From NCBI GenBank assembly GCA_017992885.1, contig JAGONT010000002.1:33415-97414 (forward strand): a stretch of DNA of 64,000 nt, in the 5' to 3' direction. The notes beneath the pieces are model-generated. The model ran no database searches. It had not been told where the DNA came from and worked only from the letters and a program-made list of their open reading frames with translations. This stretch comes from Alphaproteobacteria bacterium (lineage in GTDB: Bacteria > Pseudomonadota > Alphaproteobacteria > UBA9655). Positions 44,450-53,997 of the stretch are shown one piece after another. Made by a program: the position numbers and the translations under genes. Each line of letters begins with the position of its first letter. Position 1 is the stretch's first letter.

Positions 44450-45472
44450 ATGAAGACGATGCAGCAGTTAGAACACCAGCTTTTGGCCGATATTGAAAAA
44501 GCCGTAACCCTTCAGGACTTAGAAGAACTGCGGGTGAGTACTTTAGGTAAAAAAGGCACTTTAACCCTTTTGATGAAAGAGCTAGCTCAGAAAGAACCTG
44601 AGGAGCGCCGGAGCAGAGGAGCAGAGCTTAATACACTTAAAGAAGCTTTTGCCATCGCCTTAGATCAGAAAAAAGGGCAGCTGGAAGATGAAGATTTAAA
44701 TAAACGTCTAGCTTCTGAGACCTTGGATGTCTCTTTGCCACCGCGACCCTTTCCCCAAGGAAAGGTTCACCTCTTAAGTCGTACCCTTGATCAGGTGATT
44801 CACATTTTTGGGCAAATGGGATTTGTTGTGGCGGAGGGGCCTGATATTGAAGAAGACTTCTATAATTTCACCGCCCTGAACATTGCGCCTGAGCATCCTG
44901 CACGGCAAGAACAAGATACTTTTTATTTGCCCTCTACACCAGATGGCCAACCTATTGTTTTGAGAACGCACACATCGCCCGTGCAAATTCGAACCCTTCT
45001 TAAAGAAAAGCCACCTATACGTATTATTGCCCCTGGCCGTACCTATCGATCCGATTATGATGCAACCCACACGCCAATGTTCCATCAAATTGAAGGCCTG
45101 GTGGTGGATACAAAAACGCATATGGGACATCTAAAAGGGTGTCTTGAAGAGTTTTTTCGCCTCTTTTTTGAAGATTCCTCTTTAAAGCTGCGATTTCGCC
45201 CTGGGTATTTTCCCTTTACAGAACCTTCTGCTGAAGTGGATATCCTCTGGAAGAACGACAGCTGGTTAGAACTTTTGGGGTGTGGAATGGTGCATCCGAA
45301 CGTGTTGCGTAATTGTAAGATTGATCCCGAAATTTACCAAGGATTTGCCTTTGGTATGGGGATTGAACGCATTACGATGTTGAAGTATGGCATTGAGGAT
45401 TTGCGCCAATTTTTTGAATCAGATTTAAGGTGGCTTTCCCATTATGGGTTTCCTCCGGAAACGCGGGAGTAA
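44450..45472 (+). CDS. pheS: Phenylalanyl-tRNA synthetase alpha subunit
   Basis: 340 residues, normal. Coiled N-terminus, then class II motifs: motif 1 around FGQMGFVVAEGPDIEEDFYNF, motif 2 GRTYRSDYDATHTPMFHQIEGL, motif 3 FAFGMGIERITMLKYGI. Charges tRNA-Phe as an (alpha-beta)2 enzyme. First gene of pheS-pheT-lepA; pheT starts 3 bases after its stop. Confidence 0.97.
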   Translation: MKTMQQLEHQLLADIEKAVTLQDLEELRVSTLGKKGTLTLLMKELAQKEPEERRSRGAELNTLKEAFAIALDQKKGQLEDEDLNKRLASETLDVSLPPRPFPQGKVHLLSRTLDQVIHIFGQMGFVVAEGPDIEEDFYNFTALNIAPEHPARQEQDTFYLPSTPDGQPIVLRTHTSPVQIRTLLKEKPPIRIIAPGRTYRSDYDATHTPMFHQIEGLVVDTKTHMGHLKGCLEEFFRLFFEDSSLKLRFRPGYFPFTEPSAEVDILWKNDSWLELLGCGMVHPNVLRNCKIDPEIYQGFAFGMGIERITMLKYGIEDLRQFFESDLRWLSHYGFPPETRE

Positions 45473-45475
45473 GGG

Positions 45476-47836
45476 ATGAAATTTACGTTATCTTGGTTAA
45501 AAGAACATTTAAAAACAGAGGCATCCCTCGATAAAATCTGTGATACGTTAACAGATCTGGGGCTTGTTGTCGAAAAAGTTGAAAACAAAGCAGAAGCCTT
45601 GGCTCCCTTTATTATTTGTGAAATTATAGACGCAGAAAAACATCCTAATGCTGACCGGTTAAAAGTTTGTCAGGTTGATACTGGCACAGAAAAGCTTCAA
45701 GTTGTGTGTGGCGGAGCCAATGCCCGTAAGGGATTGAAAGTCGTGCTCGCCAGACCTGGTGATGTTATTCCCTCCACAAAGCAAGTTCTTAAGGTTGGAA
45801 AAGTTCGTGATGTGGAAAGCTTTGGCATGATGTGCTCGATCCAGGAGCTCTTACTGGGAGAGGCTGAAGAAGGAATTATTGAAGTGCCTCATGAAGCTCC
45901 TCTCGGACAGTCTTATGCAAAGTGGCTTGGGCTTGATGAAGCCGTTATTGAGGTGAGCATTACGCCGAATCGAGGAGATTGCTTAGGAGTTTATGGGATT
46001 GCTAGAGACTTGGCTGCAACAGAAATCGGAACCCTTCTTCCTTTAAAAGGTGATTCAATAAAAGGGACCTATCCTTGCTCCCTGTCCCTTCATGTCGATT
46101 TGGAAGCTTGTCCTCATTTTACGGGCAGAATGATTCGTGGTGTTAAAAATGGCCCCAGCCCAGTATGGCTCCAACAAAAGCTTAAAGCTATCGGTTTGCG
46201 GCCTATTTCAGCGCTTGTCGATATTACTAATTTTTTTGCTTACGATCGTGCTCGTCCCCTTCATGTCTTTGATGGAGATAAGTTGAAAGGCAATCTTAGT
46301 ATTCGTTTTTCCAAAGCTGGAGAGAGCTTTAACGCTTTAGATGATAAAACCTATACTCTTGCAGAAGGCATGACCGTTATTGCCGATGACTCAGGCGTTA
46401 TTTCTCTTGCCGGTGTTATGGGGGGAGAAAGCACAGGGTGCGATGAAGCAACACAGACAGTTTTTTTGGAGTCTGCTTTTTTTGATCCTATTCGTACGGC
46501 AATGACAGGGCGAAAATTGGGAATCTTAAGTGACGCTCGTTATCGATTTGAAAGAGGCGTTGACCCTGCTTCAACCTTACCGGGTCTTGAGGCGGCAACG
46601 AAGATGATTTTAGATCTCTGTGGCGGTGAAGCGAGCGAAGTTGTGATTGCCGGTAAGGCTCCTGAGGTCACAAAGTCTCTTGCCTTTTCTCCTTCCCAAA
46701 TTAAAAGTCGCGCAGGGATAGAAGTTAGTCAAGAACAAGCCCGTGCAATTTTAACAAAGCTGGGGTTTCATATCAAAGTAGAGGGACAACATCTAACTGT
46801 CCTTATACCGTCTTGGCGTTTTGATGTAGAGCAAGATGTCGACCTTGTGGAAGAGGTTTTAAGAATAGAAGGATATGATAAAATTTCCTCAACGCCTTAT
46901 GAAGGAAGGCCTGTGCAAAAACCTTTAACTACCTTGCAGGCCAGACGCTTTGTTGCTCGTGATCGCCTTGCAGGACGTGGACTCATGGAAGTTGTGACGT
47001 GGTCTTTTATATCTCAGGAAGAAGCCAAACCTTTTGGCGGAATTCCAGAAAGCTTAATTTTGCTTAATCCCATTAGTCAAGATCTCGATGCGATGCGCCC
47101 TAGTCTTTTGCCTCATTTTTTGAAAGTTGTTCTGTATAACCAAAATCGTGGGGTTGAATCTCTTGGGGTTTTTGAAATAGGCCCTCAATACTCTGATCCC
47201 ACACCCCAAGGGCAACATATGATGGCATCAGGTTTAAGGGCAGGGGCTTTTCACCCAGGAAATTGGTGTGAAAAAAAACGTCCCACGGATATTTATGATG
47301 TAAAGGCCGATGCACTTGCTCTTTTAGATCTTGCGAACGTAACGCCTCAAAGCGATCGTACGGCTCCTTCCTGGTATCACCCTGGTCGTTCAGCAACATT
47401 GAAGTTGGGGTCACAAATATTGGGTTATTTTGGCGAAATCCATCCTCGTATTCTTAAAATCTTTGATGTAAAAGGGCCGGTTGTTGCCTTTGAAGTTTTT
47501 ATAGATCGGCTGCCATTGTCCAAGAGAAAGGCAACAGCAAAGCCTCCCTTAACTCTTTCACCTTATCAAGCGGTTGAACGGGATTTTGCCTTTGTTGTGC
47601 CTCAAGATGTTCCTGGTGAGAGCCTGATGAAAGCCGCACGCAAAGCAGAACCGTCCCTTATTGAAGAAGTGACGCTGTTTGATGTCTTTGAATTACCAGA
47701 TCACAAAAAATCTTTAGCCATCCGTGTGCGCCTGCAGCCCAAAGACCATACCTTGACCGAAGAGGAAATCCAGACAATTTCCCAAAAAATAATGTCCTCA
47801 ATTGCCGAAAATACGGGTGGAGAATTGCGCCAATGA
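45476..47836 (+). CDS. pheT: Phenylalanyl-tRNA synthetase beta subunit
   Basis: 786 residues, normal. N-terminal tRNA-binding fold ([15 protein letters not shown]), B3/B4 editing region ([20 protein letters not shown]), B5 region, catalytic-like core and C-terminal FDX-ACB anticodon domain ([14 protein letters not shown]). ATGA overlap with lepA couples translation. Confidence 0.97.
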   Translation: MKFTLSWLKEHLKTEASLDKICDTLTDLGLVVEKVENKAEALAPFIICEIIDAEKHPNADRLKVCQVDTGTEKLQVVCGGANARKGLKVVLARPGDVIPSTKQVLKVGKVRDVESFGMMCSIQELLLGEAEEGIIEVPHEAPLGQSYAKWLGLDEAVIEVSITPNRGDCLGVYGIARDLAATEIGTLLPLKGDSIKGTYPCSLSLHVDLEACPHFTGRMIRGVKNGPSPVWLQQKLKAIGLRPISALVDITNFFAYDRARPLHVFDGDKLKGNLSIRFSKAGESFNALDDKTYTLAEGMTVIADDSGVISLAGVMGGESTGCDEATQTVFLESAFFDPIRTAMTGRKLGILSDARYRFERGVDPASTLPGLEAATKMILDLCGGEASEVVIAGKAPEVTKSLAFSPSQIKSRAGIEVSQEQARAILTKLGFHIKVEGQHLTVLIPSWRFDVEQDVDLVEEVLRIEGYDKISSTPYEGRPVQKPLTTLQARRFVARDRLAGRGLMEVVTWSFISQEEAKPFGGIPESLILLNPISQDLDAMRPSLLPHFLKVVLYNQNRGVESLGVFEIGPQYSDPTPQGQHMMASGLRAGAFHPGNWCEKKRPTDIYDVKADALALLDLANVTPQSDRTAPSWYHPGRSATLKLGSQILGYFGEIHPRILKIFDVKGPVVAFEVFIDRLPLSKRKATAKPPLTLSPYQAVERDFAFVVPQDVPGESLMKAARKAEPSLIEEVTLFDVFELPDHKKSLAIRVRLQPKDHTLTEEEIQTISQKIMSSIAENTGGELRQ

Positions 47837-49635
47837 CAAATTTAAGTCACATTCGAAATTTTTCCATTATTGCCCACATTGACCATGGAAAATCCACTCT
47901 AGCAGATCGTTTGATTCAATTGTGTGGCGGTCTTTCCGCGCGTGAGCAAAAAGAGCAAGTCCTTGATAGCATGGATATTGAACGTGAACGCGGGATTACG
48001 ATTAAAGCGCAGACGGTGCGCCTTAAATACAAGGCTCAAAACGGAGAGACCTATCAGCTTAATTTGATGGATACGCCGGGTCATGTGGACTTTGCTTATG
48101 AAGTAAGTCGGTGTTTAGCTGCTTGTGAGGGATCTCTTTTGGTTGTGGATGCCAGCCAAGGTGTTGAAGCACAAACATTGGCAAATGTATATCAAGCAAT
48201 TGATAATAATCATGAAATTATTCCAATTTTGAATAAAGCTGATTTGCCTGCGGCTGATCCCGAGCGTGTCAAAGAACAGATTGAAGATGTCATTGGCTTG
48301 GATGCAAGTGAAGCTCTGCTTGTTTCAGCCAAGACAGGAGTTGGAGTTCCCGATGTTCTAGAAGCTTTAGTACATCGCCTTCCCCCGCCAAAAGGCGACA
48401 AGGATGCTCCCTTAAAAGCCTTGCTAATTGATAGTTGGTATGATGCGTATTTAGGGGTCATCATTCTAGTGCGGATCGTGGATGGGTCTTTAAAGACAGG
48501 CATGAAGATTAAAATGATGAATGCAGGATCTGTTTATCCTGTTGAACAAGTTGGTGTTTTTACCCCCAAGCGAGAAAATCTTTCTGCCCTTCATCCTGGA
48601 GAAGTGGGCTTTTTTACGGCGGGCATCAAGGCAGTGAGCGATTGCAATGTGGGTGATACAATTACGGAAGACAAACGCCCTGCGGCTGCTCCTTTACCTG
48701 GGTTTAAGCCGAGTGTTCCCGTTGTCTTTTGTGGACTTTTTCCAACCGATGCTGCTGAGTTTGAACACCTTAGGGAAAGCTTAGGAAAGTTGCGTCTGAA
48801 TGATGCAAGCTTTATGTTTGAGCCTGAGAGTTCGGCAGCCTTAGGGTTTGGGTTTCGCTGTGGGTTTTTAGGTCTGCTGCATCTTGAAATTATTCAGGAA
48901 CGCCTTGAGCGGGAATTTAATCTTGATTTGATCACAACGGCTCCCAGCGTTGTGTATAAGCTTTATATGACCAATGGTGACATGATCGAGCTTCATAATC
49001 CGGCGGATATGCCTGATGTCGTGCGTATCGCCAAGATGGAAGAACCCTGGATCAAAGCGACGATCCTCGTTCCAGACGAGTATTTAGGATCTGTCTTGAC
49101 CCTTTGTACAGAGAGGCGTGGGGTGCAAATTGATCTGACCTATGTGGGGAACAGAGCCATGGTTGTTTATCGTTTGCCGCTGAATGAAGTGGTTTTTGAT
49201 TTTTATGATCGATTGAAGTCTGTGAGTCGAGGGTATGCGAGTTTTGACTATCAAATGGATGGCTATGAGGAAGGTCAACTTGTGAAGCTATCCGTACTTG
49301 TCAATGGGGATCCGGTCGATGCTCTGTCGACGATTGTCCATCGTTCTCATGCCGAAAGTCGAGGGCGAGGGCTTTGTACTAGGCTAAAAGAGCTCATTCC
49401 TAGACAACTCTTTAAAATTGCTATTCAAGCTTCCATCGGGGCCAAAGTAATTGCTCGTGAGACCATTTCGGCTCTGCGTAAAGATGTGACTGCAAAGTGT
49501 TATGGGGGGGATATTACCCGCAAACGGAAACTGCTAGAAAAGCAAAAAGCGGGTAAAAAGCGGATGCGCCAGATAGGCAATGTAGAAATTCCCCAGTCAG
49601 CTTTTCTTGCTGCCTTGAAAATGGGAGAGGACTAG
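47833..49635 (+). CDS. lepA: Elongation factor 4 (LepA GTPase)
   Basis: 600 residues, normal. P-loop AHIDHGKST near 15-23, switch [14 protein letters not shown] at LNKADLP, EF-G-like domains, and the LepA-specific C-terminus ([40 protein letters not shown]). It acts on stalled ribosomes. Starts inside the pheT stop. Followed by a palindromic dispersed repeat. Confidence 0.97.
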   Translation: MTNLSHIRNFSIIAHIDHGKSTLADRLIQLCGGLSAREQKEQVLDSMDIERERGITIKAQTVRLKYKAQNGETYQLNLMDTPGHVDFAYEVSRCLAACEGSLLVVDASQGVEAQTLANVYQAIDNNHEIIPILNKADLPAADPERVKEQIEDVIGLDASEALLVSAKTGVGVPDVLEALVHRLPPPKGDKDAPLKALLIDSWYDAYLGVIILVRIVDGSLKTGMKIKMMNAGSVYPVEQVGVFTPKRENLSALHPGEVGFFTAGIKAVSDCNVGDTITEDKRPAAAPLPGFKPSVPVVFCGLFPTDAAEFEHLRESLGKLRLNDASFMFEPESSAALGFGFRCGFLGLLHLEIIQERLEREFNLDLITTAPSVVYKLYMTNGDMIELHNPADMPDVVRIAKMEEPWIKATILVPDEYLGSVLTLCTERRGVQIDLTYVGNRAMVVYRLPLNEVVFDFYDRLKSVSRGYASFDYQMDGYEEGQLVKLSVLVNGDPVDALSTIVHRSHAESRGRGLCTRLKELIPRQLFKIAIQASIGAKVIARETISALRKDVTAKCYGGDITRKRKLLEKQKAGKKRMRQIGNVEIPQSAFLAALKMGED

Positions 49636-49665
49636 CGCAGTAGCGTTCGTAAAAATCTGACAGCC

Positions 49666-49762
49666 TTTTGTATGAAATTCTTGGGTTGCCACGGCTCCTG
49701 ACTGGGTCTCGCAGCAATGACAAAAACTTTCGTCATTGCGCGCGGAGCGATGCAATTCAGTT
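49666..49762. repeat. Dispersed intergenic palindromic repeat
   Basis: Stem GCAATGAC (49714-49721) and GTCATTGC (49732-49739) flanked by GCGCGGAGCGATGCAATT on the right. This is the look of the short interspersed element (CATTGCG...GAGCGAAGCAAT) common in intergenic DNA of many alphaproteobacteria and rickettsia-like bacteria. It may act as a bidirectional terminator between the convergent lepA and Nudix genes. Confidence 0.6.
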
Positions 49763-49779
49763 CTTTGAAACTTATGGTT

Positions 49780-50667
49780 TTATCTTCTTTTTCGCGAAGA
49801 TTTCTTCTTCGCTGCAGTCTTCTTAATCGGCGCAGGTTTCCTCTTCGCAGGAGGTTTAACTGGTGTGAGTTTCCTCTTCGCAGGAGGTTTAACTGGTGTG
49901 AGTTTCCTCTTCGCAGGAGGTTTAACTGGTGTGAGTTTCCTCTTCGCAGGAGGTTTAACTGGTGTGGTTTTCCTCTTCGCAGGAGGTTTAACTGGTGTAG
50001 GTTTCTTCTTTGAAGGAGGTTTAACTGGTGTGGGTTTCCTCTTCGCTGGAGTCTTAACCGGTGCAGGTTTTTTCTTAGCTGAATGGATGAGGTTCCGAAG
50101 AACCGATTGCGCGGTTGCTTGCTTCAGTCCTGCAAGTGTGGGAGCAAAAATTTCTTCATTTGTACCTGGAAGAAGAGTGGGATAAAAGGAAGTATTGACG
50201 GCCTTCAAAAGGGATTGCGCAGAAACATATTTCCACTCTGATTTTTCAACTTTTCTCCACCTTAATTTTTGGGCATTTTTTTGAATGTCAGTGATTGAAG
50301 GTTTTGGACCATGTACTTTGACATAATACATACGATAAGAACCCCCTAAGGGATGGTTGTGATCTGTATAGGGAGAGTTTGCAACTTGATTAGGAGTAAA
50401 TGTGAAAGTGTTGGCGGTTTCTTCGTTTCCTTCCCTTGCACCAGTTTTAGCAAGGTTTCTTCCATCTTTTGGGTCGCTGCCACCGCCAAAATCAGACCAC
50501 ACTTGAATGTTCTTGTGAAGTCTATTTGAATAGCGCGTTTCTTTTCCTAGAAGAACAGTACCATCATCAAAAAGAGGCAAAACACCTGCTCCAGTAGGTG
50601 CAGAGTATGTTGCAGAAGGAAAAATAAACGTAACAAACAAAATGAAACTTAAAAATCTATAAAACAT
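49780..50667 (-). CDS. Exported Nudix-type protein with histone-H1-like C-terminal tail
   Basis: 295 residues from ATG 50667; ATGs at 50673 and an open frame to 50718 are alternatives. The signal peptide (FYRFLSFILFVTFIFPSA) is cut at TYSA. The Nudix domain is at about 24-160: GVLPLFDDGTVLLGKE, FGGGSDPKDG and the catalytic core TGAREGNEETA, in which REGNEE keeps the metal-binding Glu pair while the upstream G-x5-E is altered. From about 200 the protein is eight or so repeats of KPPAKRKLTPV (11 residues) ending AAKKKSSRKRR. Such Pro/Lys/Ala tails resemble histone H1 and bind DNA. The combination suggests export followed by action on host nucleic acid; inference. The tail is built of 33-base repeats. 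Confidence 0.8.
   Translation of the reverse strand: MFYRFLSFILFVTFIFPSATYSAPTGAGVLPLFDDGTVLLGKETRYSNRLHKNIQVWSDFGGGSDPKDGRNLAKTGAREGNEETANTFTFTPNQVANSPYTDHNHPLGGSYRMYYVKVHGPKPSITDIQKNAQKLRWRKVEKSEWKYVSAQSLLKAVNTSFYPTLLPGTNEEIFAPTLAGLKQATAQSVLRNLIHSAKKKPAPVKTPAKRKPTPVKPPSKKKPTPVKPPAKRKTTPVKPPAKRKLTPVKPPAKRKLTPVKPPAKRKLTPVKPPAKRKPAPIKKTAAKKKSSRKRR
49836..50066. repeat. 33-base tandem repeats encoding the K/P-rich tail
   Basis: About seven copies of a 33-base unit beginning GTTTCCTCTTCGCAGGAGG at 49836, 49869, 49902, 49935, 49968, 50001 and 50034. The central copies are nearly identical, the outer ones diverged. In-frame copy changes would lengthen or shorten the basic tail. Confidence 0.9.
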
Positions 50668-50906
50668 ACTCATTCTCGATAAATTAATTTTATTCTTAAG
50701 TAAGGTATAGAAACACATTTTTCAAGTGTGTGATTGGTCAATAAGCTTATTTTTTCTCATCTACTTAGAGTTTTTGCATGAGTTGCTGCTTCCTCTAAAC
50801 AAAGTAAAGTAAGCCTAATAGAATATAAATTTACTTTGTCTTTGTCATTAACAAAAAGGTGTGAATATGGTCAAAAATAAGTTTATTTCAATCGTTTTTA
50901 CGTTCG

Positions 50907-52025
50907 TTGCAGAGTGCTCAAGCTGCGCCTTCAACGTGGGAAGATGAATTTGATTATTTCTTAAAATATGGCTCTCACTCTAAAAATTTCTATGCCAATT
51001 TCATGGAAAATCGGGATGAAGAAACAAAAGAAACAATTTTAAACTTACAAAACCAAGAAAAAAAGAACCGCCTGTGTACTGAGGAAGAAAAACAAGAAGC
51101 TGTAAAGACATGGCGTGGTCTTTCTGAACAGATTAACAGTGATACACCTTTTAGTATCTTGTATCTCAGCAAAATGTTAAAAATACAGTGGGATGGAGAG
51201 GTTGCCATAGCATTGGCCAATAAGTGTCATGAACTTGCGCAAATATACAATGACCCAAAAGTTCGAATCAAGCTTGCTTATCGAGGTTTTGCAACCTTAG
51301 GGGTTAAGCTTACAGAGCCTGATTGTGATTATCACAAAAAATTACGTGCTGGTCCGTCGGTCATAAGGCTTTTAGAGGACTTAAAGAAATCCACAGAGTT
51401 TATTAAATCAGTATCAGATCTTCCTTTACCCTTATCGGATGTGATTTTTCACAAAGACTGCATACCTCAGGCACAGGTCTGCTCTTTGTTAACGGTTGCC
51501 TATGGTGCTTATATCTTAGAGGGCTTAAGTGACACCAACGTGGCAAGGTACCATATTTATAATAATGGAAAGGACGCCATCACTTTATATCAAGAAGGAT
51601 TACAAGGTTTAACAACCCCCGATCAAAGAGAATATTATCATAAACAAATTGTCAATTTAGTCATTGGATTAACGAGAACTCCTGAGTTGTTAAGCACAGA
51701 TGATGATCAATATCTCAAGGTAATGAAAAAGAGCTCACTTGCCCTTGCTAGAACTTTCAAAGATGCACATAAAGAATCTGAAGATCTTTTGGTAAGTACT
51801 GAATTAACGTATAAAATGGGTTCAGCATATTATCTTGCTGGAAAAAAAGAAAGTGCTCTTAAGTGTATTGGAATTGTACGCGCTGTTTCTCCAGAGGAAT
51901 CTGAAAGGGGTCAATATATAAGTAGCTTAAAAACCCGCGCAGAAAACCTAAGATTACAGATTGAAGATCCGAGCAAAGCTTTGACCCATCAAGCTCATAA
52001 TTGGACTCTCTTCGAGAGGTGGTGA
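50907..52025 (+). CDS. Helical protein whose signal peptide is split by a frameshift
   Basis: The main frame (372 codons, TTG at 50907) begins in the middle of what looks like a signal-peptide cut site, SAQAAPSTW. An ATG at 50867 with a proper AAGGTG ribosome site opens the missing half (MVKNKFISIVFTF) in another frame; losing a single base near 50902 would join them. So the gene is either recently broken or misread. The body is alpha-helical with repeated pairs of helices, TPR-like by eye (IALANKCHELAQIYNDP, MGSAYYLAGKKESALKCIG). No family recognised. Its stop lies inside a YoeB-toxin relic, so the true C-terminus may be lost. Same strand as two further exported proteins. Confidence 0.6.
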   Translation: MQSAQAAPSTWEDEFDYFLKYGSHSKNFYANFMENRDEETKETILNLQNQEKKNRLCTEEEKQEAVKTWRGLSEQINSDTPFSILYLSKMLKIQWDGEVAIALANKCHELAQIYNDPKVRIKLAYRGFATLGVKLTEPDCDYHKKLRAGPSVIRLLEDLKKSTEFIKSVSDLPLPLSDVIFHKDCIPQAQVCSLLTVAYGAYILEGLSDTNVARYHIYNNGKDAITLYQEGLQGLTTPDQREYYHKQIVNLVIGLTRTPELLSTDDDQYLKVMKKSSLALARTFKDAHKESEDLLVSTELTYKMGSAYYLAGKKESALKCIGIVRAVSPEESERGQYISSLKTRAENLRLQIEDPSKALTHQAHNWTLFERW

Positions 52026-52122
52026 GTATTGGTCACATCGTAGCGATCTGGAACATAGATTTGTCTATAAAGTAACAGAGGGGGTATCCTCATTATTGTT
52101 CAATGGAGGGTACCGCTATTAA
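52021..52122 (+). pseudogene. C-terminal relic of a YoeB-family toxin
   Basis: The frame from 52021 reads GGEYWSHRSDLEHRFVYKV, then TEGVSSLLFNGGYRY and TAA. This matches the YoeB/Txe end pattern G-x-WSRRI-x-x-EHRLVY...CRYHY. The final catalytic His is Arg and the first half of the toxin is missing; no antitoxin is next to it. It overlaps the last 5 bases of the upstream helical gene. The following 220 bases to 52341 show no gene. Confidence 0.7.
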
Positions 52123-52341
52123 ATTTAGGGTTATGATGTGTAAGTTTAGACAGAAGTGAGTCTGGTTGGTCTGCTTTGCTCTTTGTCTTCGATTCCTACG
52201 TTATTAGAAAACCTCAGCTTTTTTTAGAAAACAGGTCTGTGATAAAGTTGAGGTTAGATACTCCTTTACAAACAAAAAGACTGTGCCTATACAAAAAATC
52301 AATACATTAAATTCAATTAAATTTTTAAAGTGGGGACGCTA

Positions 52342-53766
52342 ATGAAACGTTACTATGCACTTGTAACTCTCTATGTTCTTTCAGCTAGTTCTCTTTTAAA
52401 TGCAGGGTTTGACCCTCAAAATCTTGCTGATGAAAAAGAAACAAAGATGGCTCAAAAACTTCAAAGGCTTGCTGTAAGCCAAGCACATACAGACGACGAA
52501 TCGCTTTTAACAGCTTTGCAGGCGCAAGTGATAGCAGTTAAAAACCTAGCAATAAACGTAGAGAATTCAGATTTCATCACTCAATATTGGAATGCCAAAA
52601 AAGACAGTTCTGAAAGAAGGAAGGCGCTTCAACTTCCTACCACAAAAAAACGAGTAAAGTTACTCTTGCAATCAAGAGACAATAAAAGGAAAACACTTTC
52701 CAATTTATTACAATTACAAATTTTTGGTGAAGCGTCCGCTCAACACGAGGCTCTCACAACAGCCAAAACTTACCTTGACCAATTATGTGAGTTTGATGTT
52801 GTAGATAAATATAGTAGTTCTCTCAATTATTTGATTTTGGAACCCGCCCTTAACCGCGTCTTAGGCTTAATGCAAAGAGCAATAGTTTTTAGCTTAATTC
52901 GTGAAGGGTTGAAGACGGAGGGAGTGCTAGGAGAGTCTGAACATGAATTCCTGCATGATGATTTTTGGCCATTTGTAGAGGGTGCTCTTAAGGGGGGGAA
53001 GCTTGTTAACGGGGATGATGAAGACAGAAAAGTTATTGTTCAAAACGAAAAGGGAGAGGTCGAAAGAACTTTCCTAAGGTTTTGGCTTTTCCCTGAAGAT
53101 AGTTTTTTTTCTGCCATTCAAATTAGCAAAAAAGACTTTCTTTCGTGTCTGATTCGTGAAGCAAGAGAAGGTCAGATTGCTCAAAAGCTTCGAGATGTTT
53201 TTAAAGAATGTATGAAAGCGGCCATACAAAATTCTCAAAATTTTATTGAGAGTCAATCACCTGAGCCTGTAGGCGAAGAAAAGTTCGCTGAGTATATAAC
53301 ATCTCTCATGAATACAGATTTTCCTTTATTTGAGGCGGCTGAGGCTTTTTGTTTGATGATCCGCCAACCTATAACGATATGGGCCCTCTCTCTTGATCAA
53401 AAAAGAGCCTTTCCTTTGGACATATCAGTGGCTTTCAAAGAAGGTGGTTTAGATCAAGCTTCCGTAGCAAGAGGAGGGCTCCATCTCGGGTTGTATAATA
53501 GATCGCTTCAATTTTTACTTGAAGAAGGAATTTCTGTGGGTGACATCAATATTGCACAAAGTCTTGAAAGTAGGTCTTTGCAGAGGATTCAATTAAAAAA
53601 TATAGATGGTAATCTTCCCGTAAACTTGATTTTAAAGCCCAGTGAACATATGAAGATTCGTCAGCAAGGGGTGCTTTCTTCCTCGCTCCTACACGGCCTA
53701 AACCAATCTATCAGTCAAGCTCTGGCAGCTCCAGTAGATCAGCCTTCTGAAGGGGAAGAGAATTAA
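52342..53766 (+). CDS. Exported protein, tentatively OTU-like
   Basis: 474 residues from ATG 52342 (GGGG upstream; a GTG four codons earlier is possible). Signal peptide YYALVTLYVLSASSLLNA. Residues about 20-200 are helical. The middle, about 205-350, has the order of an OTU peptidase: RFWLFPEDSFFSAI at the place of the DGNCLFRAI box, helices, then FPLFEAAEAFCLMIRQPITIW for the GG-x-EL-x-ALA...PIxI strand, and GLHLGLYNRSLQFLL at the end. If so, Ser replaces the nucleophile Cys and the final His is missing, so it would be inactive. The match is by eye and weak. Otherwise unrecognised. No operon link beyond common strand. Confidence 0.55.
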   Translation: MKRYYALVTLYVLSASSLLNAGFDPQNLADEKETKMAQKLQRLAVSQAHTDDESLLTALQAQVIAVKNLAINVENSDFITQYWNAKKDSSERRKALQLPTTKKRVKLLLQSRDNKRKTLSNLLQLQIFGEASAQHEALTTAKTYLDQLCEFDVVDKYSSSLNYLILEPALNRVLGLMQRAIVFSLIREGLKTEGVLGESEHEFLHDDFWPFVEGALKGGKLVNGDDEDRKVIVQNEKGEVERTFLRFWLFPEDSFFSAIQISKKDFLSCLIREAREGQIAQKLRDVFKECMKAAIQNSQNFIESQSPEPVGEEKFAEYITSLMNTDFPLFEAAEAFCLMIRQPITIWALSLDQKRAFPLDISVAFKEGGLDQASVARGGLHLGLYNRSLQFLLEEGISVGDINIAQSLESRSLQRIQLKNIDGNLPVNLILKPSEHMKIRQQGVLSSSLLHGLNQSISQALAAPVDQPSEGEEN

Positions 53767-53997
53767 ATCTTGAGGGCAAAGCTTACCAAAGCTGTCTGCC
53801 GTGGGTCTTACCCACACTTTCAATATGAAAAATCCTTATTTATGATCTAAAATTTGTTCTTTTTATTGTTAATCATGAAGCAAGTAAAATACTAAATTAA
53901 AATTTAGCATAAGGAGACTTGACAAAATAAAAAAAGATTCCTACTTAAAAGTTAAATTCAGTTAGTTTAATTAAATTATATTTTTATCGAGGGTAGC

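Noticed and set aside
49865-50185. Plus-strand frame of repeated GGLTGVSFLFA units
   Set aside because: It is the complement of the 33-base repeats that encode the basic tail of the Nudix protein.
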